Of a stretch of DNA of 64,000 nt, positions 15,452 to 23,145 are shown in pieces. The notes under the pieces were generated by a model that saw only the letters and a list, made by a program, of their open reading frames with translations, did no database searches and was not told the origin of the DNA. Numbering within the stretch: position 1 is the stretch's first letter; each line of letters starts with the position of its first letter. The position numbers were made by a program, and so were the translations under genes. Source of the DNA: Stagnimonas sp965279705 (lineage in GTDB: Bacteria; Pseudomonadota; Gammaproteobacteria; Nevskiales; Nevskiaceae); contig OZ257257.1 of NCBI GenBank assembly GCA_965279705.1, positions 2,914,001 to 2,978,000 on the forward strand, given 5' to 3'.

Positions 15452-17467
15452 TCACCGCGGCATCACCACCTCAGTCAGCGGCGCCGGCTCGCTCACCCGA
15501 GTACCAGTTGTCGCCGCCACGGTCATGCCGTGCGCCAGCACGGTGTCGAGCTGGTCGCGGTAGTGCGGCATGGGCACTGCGGTGGCGTTGTCTTCAGAGA
15601 AGCTCACCATCTGCATGCCGAGCACGTCGGGCGATGCAACGGTGAGTTTGTCTTGCCACCAGTACTCGAAAATCGCGCGCTCGGCGGTGAGATCGACGAT
15701 GCCGTAGCCGTGGTCGACCCATTCGAGGAACTGGATGTTCTTGTTGGTGGTGATGAGTGCCGCTTCCAGCGCGCGCGCGCCAGCAATGCTGGCGGCTGCC
15801 GTTGCAGCGCCTTCGGGTGCGCCGCCGTCGATCAGCGCGCGCGATACCAGTTCGTCCGCACCGCCACGACCCAATGAACTGGGGGCGAACTCCACGCCCA
15901 CGGAGTCGGCGCGGTTGTTGAGCACGGCGAGATTGCCGGTGGTGGTGCGCACATAGCCTGCGGTGGCGTTGGCGGTCGTTGAACCACTGCGCGTGTTGGG
16001 CAGGGCAAGGCCGGGCAGATAGGTGGAGAGCAGGGCACCGCTTTCGAGCACATCGGAGCCCAGGTTGCCGTGCGCATCGCCAGACACCAGCACCGTGCCA
16101 TGCACGCGCAAACTGGCGGCGTTGTCGCCGCGCAGGGCGGCGCACAGGGCGCTGCGCTCGCCGCTGTAATCAGACCAGCGCGAGATGCCGATCTTGGGCA
16201 GCGGCGGCACGCCGTCGATCACATCGGGGATATCGACGGGCGCGAACCAGGTCTGGTTGTTGACGATCTTCCATTTCACGCCGGCCTGTTCGGCCGCGAC
16301 CATGCCGCCCGTGAACCACTCGAACTGCGGCCGGCCGTAGAGCGAGGGTGTGCCTTCCGGCAAGTGGCTCGAATCGAGCGTGAGGCCGTGGCCGGGCAGG
16401 CCGATCTGTGTATCGACCCCGAAGAACTCGGCCAGCGGGCCATACGGCAGGCGGCGGTAGACCAGCTTGTTATCGGCCGGCGCGGGATAGCTGCCGTCGT
16501 CCACCAGCAGGAAGCGGCCGGAGCCATCGCCCAGCGGCGGCCGCGAGGGCGTCCACTCCCAGAACACCTGCGTGGTCTGTTCGAGCGTCGTCGTGCTCTG
16601 CATGCCGTCGAAGGGCGTGACCAGTTCGTTGCCGTAGTTCTCGTCGATATCGTGGTTGTCCCAGACGATGAAGAAGGGATGCTGTTGGTGCGCGCGCATC
16701 AGTTGCGGGTCGCTGCGATACAGCGCGTAACGGCGGCGCAGCTCGGTGATGTCGAGCCAGTCGCGGTTGTCGACGAAGCCCAGGTCGCGGCTGTTTTTGC
16801 GGCTGCGCACGAACTCATCCTGGTCGATGAAATCGTAGATGTAGTCGCCGCAGTGCACGACCAGATCGAGGTCGTTGCGCTCGGCGATGTGCTGGTAGCC
16901 GCTCCAGGTGCTCGACCAGTAACTGCTGCACGCGGCGACCGCAAAGCGGATGTTGTCCACCATCGCGGCCGGTGCCGTGCGGGTGCGACCGGTGATGCTC
17001 TGCTGGCCCAAGGCCGTGAAGCGGTAGTAGTAGGTGGTGGCGGGGACAAGGCCCACCACGTCCACCTTCACCGTCCAGTCGCGCGCAGCACTCGTGCTCT
17101 GCGTGCCGCTCTTCAGCACGGGCGACATCGTCGGGCTGGCCGAGACCTGCCAGCTCACCGGGATGCTCGCCGCGCTCGGCACGATCTCGGTGAGGCGCGT
17201 CCACACGATCACGCGGTCGCTCAAGGGGTCACCGCTCGCCACACCGTGCGCGAACGGCAGCGCCAGCACGAGGGGGAAGTCGAAACTCGCAGGCTCTTGT
17301 CCGGGTGCGGGGAAGGTGGGATTGACCACCGGCGACGTCGGCGTCGGGCCAGGTGCGGCAGGTAGGCGCGCAAGGCCGGAGTCGCCGCAGGCATCGAGCA
17401 ACGGTGTGGCGACAATCAGGCCCGCGGCTTTCAGGAAGTCGCGGCGGTCCATCGGGGGTGGCGGCAT
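15452..17467 (-). CDS. PhoD-family alkaline phosphatase/phosphodiesterase, Tat lipoprotein
   Basis: A 671-residue PhoD-like metallophosphatase. The leader MDRRDFLKAAGLIVATPLLD contains the Tat motif and leads to a lipobox Cys (LLDAC). An N-terminal Ig-like PhoD_N domain (residues 70-180) precedes the catalytic domain with HCGDYIYDF, IVWDNHDIDENYGNE and VSGDAHGNLGSD, which carry the Ca/Fe ligands. Such enzymes release phosphate from mono- and diesters outside the cytoplasm. The frame is open farther upstream; the ATG at 17467 (or 17452) gives the proper leader. It is divergent from recQ with 77 bp between starts. No clear Pho box was found there. A second, shorter PhoD is encoded at 36 kb. Confidence 0.9.
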   Translation of the reverse strand: MPPPPMDRRDFLKAAGLIVATPLLDACGDSGLARLPAAPGPTPTSPVVNPTFPAPGQEPASFDFPLVLALPFAHGVASGDPLSDRVIVWTRLTEIVPSAASIPVSWQVSASPTMSPVLKSGTQSTSAARDWTVKVDVVGLVPATTYYYRFTALGQQSITGRTRTAPAAMVDNIRFAVAACSSYWSSTWSGYQHIAERNDLDLVVHCGDYIYDFIDQDEFVRSRKNSRDLGFVDNRDWLDITELRRRYALYRSDPQLMRAHQQHPFFIVWDNHDIDENYGNELVTPFDGMQSTTTLEQTTQVFWEWTPSRPPLGDGSGRFLLVDDGSYPAPADNKLVYRRLPYGPLAEFFGVDTQIGLPGHGLTLDSSHLPEGTPSLYGRPQFEWFTGGMVAAEQAGVKWKIVNNQTWFAPVDIPDVIDGVPPLPKIGISRWSDYSGERSALCAALRGDNAASLRVHGTVLVSGDAHGNLGSDVLESGALLSTYLPGLALPNTRSGSTTANATAGYVRTTTGNLAVLNNRADSVGVEFAPSSLGRGGADELVSRALIDGGAPEGAATAAASIAGARALEAALITTNKNIQFLEWVDHGYGIVDLTAERAIFEYWWQDKLTVASPDVLGMQMVSFSEDNATAVPMPHYRDQLDTVLAHGMTVAATTGTRVSEPAPLTEVVMPR

Positions 17468-17544
17468 GGCAAAACACTCGGCAAGGGGATGCGCTGTTGT
17501 AGCGCAGCTTTGTTTCAGAAGCCCGCGCGCGCGACACTGTAGGT

Positions 17545-19446
17545 ATGTCTTTACCACTCACGTCCGCCGCGACGGCTGCACCCGACAGCCCGCGCCTGCT
17601 CTCGGCACTGAAAACCCACTTCGGGTTCGACGCCTTTCGCTCCGGCCAGCAGCCGATCATCGAAGACGCCTTGGCACAGCGCGACCTGTTGGCCATCATG
17701 CCCACCGGCGGCGGCAAGTCGCTGTGCTTCCAACTGCCGGCGCTGCTGATGCCCGGCGTGATGATCGTGGTCTCGCCGCTGATCGCGCTGATGCAGGATC
17801 AGGTGCGGCTCTTGGCCGACAACGGCATCCCGGCCACTTTTCTCAACTCCTCGCTGAAGGGCAATGAGGGCAGTGAGCGGATGAGCGCGCTGCTCAGAGG
17901 CGAGATCAAGCTCTTGTATCTCGCGCCAGAGCGCCTGCTGATGCCGGACTTTCTCGAAGGCTTTCTGCCGCGCCTGCAACGGGCGCAGGGCATCAGCGCC
18001 TTCACCATCGACGAGGCGCATTGCGTCAGCGAATGGGGCCATGACTTTCGCCCCGAGTACCGGCAGATGCACCTGCTGCGCCGGCACTTCCCCGAGGTGC
18101 CGGTGTTCGCCTTCACCGCCACCGCAACGGTGCGGGTGCGCGCCGACATCGTGCGGCAGCTCGCACTCATCGAACCGGCCCTGCACGTCGCCAGCTTCGA
18201 CCGGCCCAACCTGTTCTACACGGTCACGCCCAAGTCCTCCAAGACCTACGGCGCGCTGCTGACCCAGGCGAAGAAAGGCGGCGCGGGCATCGTCTATTGC
18301 CTGTCGCGCAAGCGCGTCAACGAGCTCACCGAACGGCTGCAGGGCGATGGCATCGCCGCCCTGCCCTATCACGCGGGCCTGGATGCCGAGATGCGCCGCA
18401 GGAACCAGGACACCTTCATCCGCGACGATGTCGGCGTGATGGTGGCTACCGTCGCCTTCGGCATGGGCATCAACAAGCCGGACGTGCGCTGGGTCGTACA
18501 CTACGAACTACCCAAATCGCTGGAAGGCTATTACCAGGAGGCCGGCCGTGCGGGACGCGATGGCGAGCCTGCGCAGTGCACGCTCTACTTCGGCCCCGGC
18601 GACATCCTCACCGCCGAGTTTTTCATTGCACAGAAAGTGCACCCCGCCACCGGCGAGCCGCTGGTGGACGAGCAACGCAACGCCCGCCAGCAGTTGAAGC
18701 AGGTGCTGGACTATGCCGAGACCAGCGCCTGCCGCCGCAGCGTGCAGCTGCGTTATTTCGGCGAGGATTTCAGCGGCCCCTGCGGGGCCTGCGACAACTG
18801 CACCAGCACGCGGGTGGTGGAAGACTGGACGGTACCGGCACAGCAATTGCTCAGCACCATCGCGCGCCTGGCCAAACTCAACCAGCGCTTTGGCGCGGGG
18901 CACATCATCGAGATTCTGCGCGGTGCCAAAACCGAAAAACTGATCCGCCAGAATCACGAGGCCCTGAGTACCTACGGCATTGGCAGTGATAAATCCGCAG
19001 ACGAATGGCGGCATCTGGTGCGGGTGTTGAAGCACCAGAACCTGCTGGAAGAAACGCAGGATGGCTACCCCGTGCTCCTGCTCAACGCCGGCAGCTGGCT
19101 GGTGTTGCGTGGACTGCAAACCGTGACTCTGGTCGCAGCGCCGAAACCCGAAAAAGAAAAGCGCGAGAAGAAGGCGCGCGGCAAATCCGCAGCAGATCTA
19201 CCGGTGCTCGGCAGCGCCGAAGAGCAGCTGTTTCAGCGCCTGCGCACCCTGCGCAAGAAACTGGCCGACGAACAGGGCGTGCCGCCTTACGTGGTGTTTG
19301 CCGACGCCGCCCTGCGGGCAATGGCGCAAGGGCAGCCCACCTCGCTCACCGCCTTTGCGGAAATACCCGGTGTGGGTGCCGCCAAACTGGCGCATTACGG
19401 CGAGGCGTTCACCACCGAAATTGCCGACGCCATTGCAACGCGTTAG
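17545..19446 (+). CDS. recQ: ATP-dependent DNA helicase RecQ
   Basis: A 633-residue 3'-5' DNA helicase used in recombination and fork repair. The Walker A motif is in MPTGGGKSLCFQ, the DEAH box is IDEAHCVSEWGHDFRPEY, and motif VI is QEAGRAGRDG. The RecQ-Ct zinc site is CRRSVQLRYFGE...CGACDNC near residues 393-420, followed by a winged helix. A C-terminal HRDC domain follows a charged linker rich in Lys (around EKEKREKKARGK). Length and domain order match canonical RecQ. It stands alone, divergent from the PhoD gene. Confidence 0.97.
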   Translation: MSLPLTSAATAAPDSPRLLSALKTHFGFDAFRSGQQPIIEDALAQRDLLAIMPTGGGKSLCFQLPALLMPGVMIVVSPLIALMQDQVRLLADNGIPATFLNSSLKGNEGSERMSALLRGEIKLLYLAPERLLMPDFLEGFLPRLQRAQGISAFTIDEAHCVSEWGHDFRPEYRQMHLLRRHFPEVPVFAFTATATVRVRADIVRQLALIEPALHVASFDRPNLFYTVTPKSSKTYGALLTQAKKGGAGIVYCLSRKRVNELTERLQGDGIAALPYHAGLDAEMRRRNQDTFIRDDVGVMVATVAFGMGINKPDVRWVVHYELPKSLEGYYQEAGRAGRDGEPAQCTLYFGPGDILTAEFFIAQKVHPATGEPLVDEQRNARQQLKQVLDYAETSACRRSVQLRYFGEDFSGPCGACDNCTSTRVVEDWTVPAQQLLSTIARLAKLNQRFGAGHIIEILRGAKTEKLIRQNHEALSTYGIGSDKSADEWRHLVRVLKHQNLLEETQDGYPVLLLNAGSWLVLRGLQTVTLVAAPKPEKEKREKKARGKSAADLPVLGSAEEQLFQRLRTLRKKLADEQGVPPYVVFADAALRAMAQGQPTSLTAFAEIPGVGAAKLAHYGEAFTTEIADAIATR

Positions 19447-19600
19447 GGCCGAACGCTCAGAGCGATGTAGGGTTTTACCTGATACCGTTCATCTTGTTCA
19501 GGTTATTTATATACGCCTTGCCCGGGTTCGCTTGAGCTACATTTTCATTGGGATTGCTTCATAAATCGCGTCAACACGCAGAACTAAAAAGTGGGCAGGG

Positions 19601-20848
19601 ATGGCCGACCAAATCGCACAGAAAGTCGTAGGCCACTCGCGCCTTATTGACTTGCAGCAGCAGGCCACCAGCAGGCGCATGCGGAACGGGTTCGAATCGC
19701 GTCGATTCGAACAGGACTACGCGCTGTGGCTACGCATACAAAGCGCGCCGATGCGGCGATGGCTGATGACAGTGCCTTTTTTTGCCATGCTGCTGGCGCC
19801 GATCTACGGCACATTCCTGCTGCATACCTACACCACCGAGTTGATCTGGTTGCGGGTGATCGAGTTGGGCATCACCGCGCCGCTGTGCGCCTTGAGCATC
19901 ATCCTGCTCTACCGAAACCCGACATCACCACTGACCACGCACATGTTGCTGGTCAGCGCCATCGTGGTGTTCTGGGCGGCAGCGCTGATCCGCTGGTTGA
20001 GCATGCAGGCGGGCAAAGAACTGTCACCCGAAATCGTGATGATCGTGCCGGTGGCGTTGGCGGCGCTGGCCCGGCTCAGGCTGTTCCTGATTCTGCCAAT
20101 GATCATAGGCTGCTCGACGCTGTTCCTGGTGCTCGAATGGTTCATAAACGGCAGTCAGGGTTACGCCTCGACACTGCTGGGTACTCTGTTGTTCACCAGC
20201 GTTTCCATCATCATCGCCTTCGCAACCGATCACCTGGCCCGACAAGCCTGGCTGGCAGAACAGATCGTCGAGCTCACCGCGATGTCGGATGCGGTGACGG
20301 GCCTGCCCAACCGCCAATGGCTCAACCGCGACATGGCCACCCTGTTCGCGCTGACGCGTCGTGAACATCAATCGCTGGCGGTATTTCTAATTGATCTCGA
20401 CCATTTCAAGAAGCTCAACGATATGCACGGTCATGTCGCCGGCGACGAGGCCCTGAAAGCTGTCGGCGCACTGCTGGCGCAATTTGGCCGGCGCGCGCTC
20501 GATCTTGCCGGGCGCTATGGCGGGGAGGAGTTTGTGCTGGTGCTGCACGACGCCAAGCTCTACGGCACGGTGCGCATCGGCGATCAACTGGTGGCTCGCA
20601 TCGCCGCACTCGGTATCGAAAACAAGGGCGCCCCGCTGGGGCATCTCACGGCCAGCGTTGGCGTTTATACCGCCATCCCCGGCGCAAACGACCGGCCCGA
20701 GGACTTTTTGCACGAGGCCGATCTGGCCCTGTATGCCGCCAAAAAACTGGGGCGCAACCGCGTGCTGCTACGCCAGCCACAAGACGCCACAAGGGCGGTT
20801 CCAGCCTCGGAAGACGACGCCATCGAGACGGCCATACCCACCACTTGA
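19601..20848 (+). CDS. Membrane diguanylate cyclase (GGDEF)
   Basis: A 415-residue protein with a short cytoplasmic N-terminus, about six transmembrane segments (residues 50-210) and a C-terminal GGDEF domain. The active-site motif is RYGGEEFVLVL, and an RxxD inhibitory site (RALD) lies five residues before it, so it should synthesise c-di-GMP under feedback control. The sensory part is a 6-TM module without recognised ligand domain. The ATG has an RBS-like GGCAGGG. The spoT gene follows within about 45 bases, so c-di-GMP and ppGpp genes are adjacent and may be cotranscribed. Confidence 0.88.
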   Translation: MADQIAQKVVGHSRLIDLQQQATSRRMRNGFESRRFEQDYALWLRIQSAPMRRWLMTVPFFAMLLAPIYGTFLLHTYTTELIWLRVIELGITAPLCALSIILLYRNPTSPLTTHMLLVSAIVVFWAAALIRWLSMQAGKELSPEIVMIVPVALAALARLRLFLILPMIIGCSTLFLVLEWFINGSQGYASTLLGTLLFTSVSIIIAFATDHLARQAWLAEQIVELTAMSDAVTGLPNRQWLNRDMATLFALTRREHQSLAVFLIDLDHFKKLNDMHGHVAGDEALKAVGALLAQFGRRALDLAGRYGGEEFVLVLHDAKLYGTVRIGDQLVARIAALGIENKGAPLGHLTASVGVYTAIPGANDRPEDFLHEADLALYAAKKLGRNRVLLRQPQDATRAVPASEDDAIETAIPTT

Positions 20849-20894
20849 AGTGAGTGTGGTTGCTAAGCACGCGCCAGCCGTGCAGCCTTGGGCG

Positions 20895-23081
20895 ATGGAC
20901 TTCTCGCCCCGCCCCATGATTCAGAAAATCGGCACCGCACTGCGCACGCAGCGGGTGGCGCGGGAGTTCGGCATCGAGACCCTGGTACGCCTGCTCAGCG
21001 AGTACCTGCCCGACGACCAGATCAGCGATGTGCGCCGCGCCTACACCTTCGGCGCCGAGATGCACGCGGGCCAGTCGCGCAGCAGTGGCGAGCCCTATAT
21101 TTTTCACCCCCTCGCGGTCGCCCGAATCCTTGCGGAGATGCGGCTTGATCACGTCACGCTGATCGCGGCCATCCTGCACGACGTCATCGAAGATACCGAC
21201 GTCTCGAAGGAAGAAATCAGCCGTCAGTTCGGTGCCGAAGTGGCGCTGTTGGTGGATGGTGTTTCCAAGATCGAAAAGATCGAGGGCATGAGTCGGCAGG
21301 ATCGCCAGGCCGAGAGCTTTCGCAAGCTGTTGCTGGCGATGACCGATGACCTGCGGGTGATCCTGGTCAAGCTCGCCGACCGCCTACACAACATGCGCAC
21401 GCTGGGTGCGATGGCCGGCGAGAAAAAGCGCCGCATCGCCGCCGAAACGCTCGAAATCTACGCCCCCATCGCGCAGCGCCTGGGCATCAACACCCTGCGC
21501 CGCGAGCTGGAAGACCTGGCCTTCGCCAACCTGCATCCGCACCGCTACGAAGTGTTCGTCAAGGCCGTGGCCGAACGGCTCGGCGATGCCAAGGCACTGA
21601 TCCGCGAGATCGAGCAGAAGCTCAGCCGTGCGCTGGCGGACGAGGGCATCGGCGCCACCGTAGTCGGTCGCCAGAAGAGCTACTACAGCATCTACAAGAA
21701 GATGCAGACCAAGCGCCTGAAGTTTCTCGACGTGATGGATTTGCTCGGCTTTCGCGTCGTGGTCAGCAAACTCGACGAGTGCTATCGCGCGCTCGGCGTG
21801 GTGCATCACGTCATGAAGCCGGTGCCGGGCCTGTTCGACGACTACATTGCCAACTCGCGCGGCAATGGCTACCAGAGTCTGCACACCACCTGCGTCGGGC
21901 CCGAGGGTAAGAAGATCGAGGTGCAGATCCGCACCCGCGAGATGCACCACATCGCCGAGAGCGGCATCGCAGCGCACTGGCAATACAAGCTGGGCCGTAA
22001 GGACGCCAACGCCGCCCCGCAGGCGCGCGCGCGCGAGTGGTTGCAGATGCTGCTCGAATCCAGCGGCAGCGGTGCAAACGAGCTGGTCGAGAACGTCAAG
22101 GTCGATCTCTTTCCCGACGAGATCTACGTGTTCACGCCGCGTGGCGAAATCCGCCGCCTGCCCAAGGGGGCCACCTCGGTGGACTTTGCCTACACCGTTC
22201 ACACCGAGTTGGGCGACCGCTGCGTGGCCGCACGCGTCGAAGGTCATCTGGAGCCGCTCAACACGCCGCTGAAGAACGGCCAGACCATCGAGATCATCAC
22301 CAGCAAGCACGCGCGGCCCAATGCGGCCTGGCTCAACTATGTGAAGACCGCGAAGGCGCGCATGCGCATCCGCGCCTTCCTCAAGGACCAGCGCGAAGAC
22401 GAGGCCATACGCCTCGGCCGTCGCCTGCTCGAAATCTCGCTGCGCGAGCTGGCACTGCCCGCCAATACGCTCAATGCCACCAATGTCGCACCCGTGCTGA
22501 AGAGCTATCACCTCGACGAGGTGGAAGATCTCTACGCCTCCATCGGCACCGGCGAGCGTCTGGCGCCTCTGGTGGCGCGCCACTTTCTGCCCGACCCGGT
22601 GGATGGCAAGCCCGCCACCAAGCGCAGCAGCGACACCATGGCGCTGGCGGTGGAGGGCACCGAAGGTCTGCTGGTGGATTACGCCCGCTGCTGCCGACCG
22701 ATACCCGGTGACGACATCATCGGTTACGTCTCCACTTCGCGCGGCATCATCATCCACCGCATCGATTGCGAGCACGTGCGGGCGCGCCGCGGTGGGCCGG
22801 GCGAGCGCATCGCACTGGTGTGGTCGCCCACCGTGCAGGGCGATTTCGTGGCCGAACTCAAGCTGCAGGCCATCAACCGGCGTGGCCTGCTGGCGGGTGT
22901 TGCGGGGGCCATCACCGAGGCCAACAGCTCGATCGAAAACGTGCAGATGCCCGAGCGCGCCTCGGGCGAGGAAGCCATCGAAATCCAGTTTCTGGTCACC
23001 GTGCGCAACCGCACGCATCTGGCGCAGGTGTTGAAGCGCGTGCGCCATCTGAGCGTGGTGGACAAGGTCAGTCGCGCCTAG
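20895..23081 (+). CDS. spoT: Bifunctional (p)ppGpp synthetase/hydrolase SpoT/Rsh
   Basis: A 728-residue RelA/SpoT homologue. The HD hydrolase domain is intact (FHPLAVARIL, HDVIEDTDV, LADRLHNMRTLGAM), the synthetase domain has GRQKSYYSIYKKM and RGNGYQSLHTT, and the TGS domain (DEIYVFTPRGEI) and C-terminal ACT domain follow. Retention of HDxxED means it can degrade ppGpp, so SpoT rather than RelA. The open frame begins upstream inside the cyclase gene; ATG 20895 or 20916 gives the family N-terminus. In many relatives spoT sits directly after gmk-rpoZ. Here those genes are about 10 kb away on the other strand. It ends at a terminator shared with the convergent M4 gene. Confidence 0.96.
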   Translation: MDFSPRPMIQKIGTALRTQRVAREFGIETLVRLLSEYLPDDQISDVRRAYTFGAEMHAGQSRSSGEPYIFHPLAVARILAEMRLDHVTLIAAILHDVIEDTDVSKEEISRQFGAEVALLVDGVSKIEKIEGMSRQDRQAESFRKLLLAMTDDLRVILVKLADRLHNMRTLGAMAGEKKRRIAAETLEIYAPIAQRLGINTLRRELEDLAFANLHPHRYEVFVKAVAERLGDAKALIREIEQKLSRALADEGIGATVVGRQKSYYSIYKKMQTKRLKFLDVMDLLGFRVVVSKLDECYRALGVVHHVMKPVPGLFDDYIANSRGNGYQSLHTTCVGPEGKKIEVQIRTREMHHIAESGIAAHWQYKLGRKDANAAPQARAREWLQMLLESSGSGANELVENVKVDLFPDEIYVFTPRGEIRRLPKGATSVDFAYTVHTELGDRCVAARVEGHLEPLNTPLKNGQTIEIITSKHARPNAAWLNYVKTAKARMRIRAFLKDQREDEAIRLGRRLLEISLRELALPANTLNATNVAPVLKSYHLDEVEDLYASIGTGERLAPLVARHFLPDPVDGKPATKRSSDTMALAVEGTEGLLVDYARCCRPIPGDDIIGYVSTSRGIIIHRIDCEHVRARRGGPGERIALVWSPTVQGDFVAELKLQAINRRGLLAGVAGAITEANSSIENVQMPERASGEEAIEIQFLVTVRNRTHLAQVLKRVRHLSVVDKVSRA

Positions 23082-23100
23082 CGGGCGTTTCGCGGCATAG

Positions 23101-23130
23101 AAAAAGGCGGCCCGAAGGCCGCCTTTTGTT
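23101..23130. terminator. Bidirectional intrinsic terminator between spoT and the first M4 gene
   Basis: An 11-bp perfect stem (23102-23112 with 23117-23127) with a CGAA loop is flanked by an A-run on the left and a T-run on the right, so it works for both converging genes. A closely related stem-loop ends the second M4 gene, indicating that the terminator was duplicated with the gene. Confidence 0.88.
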
Positions 23131-23145
23131 TGCAGCCGGTTTGGC

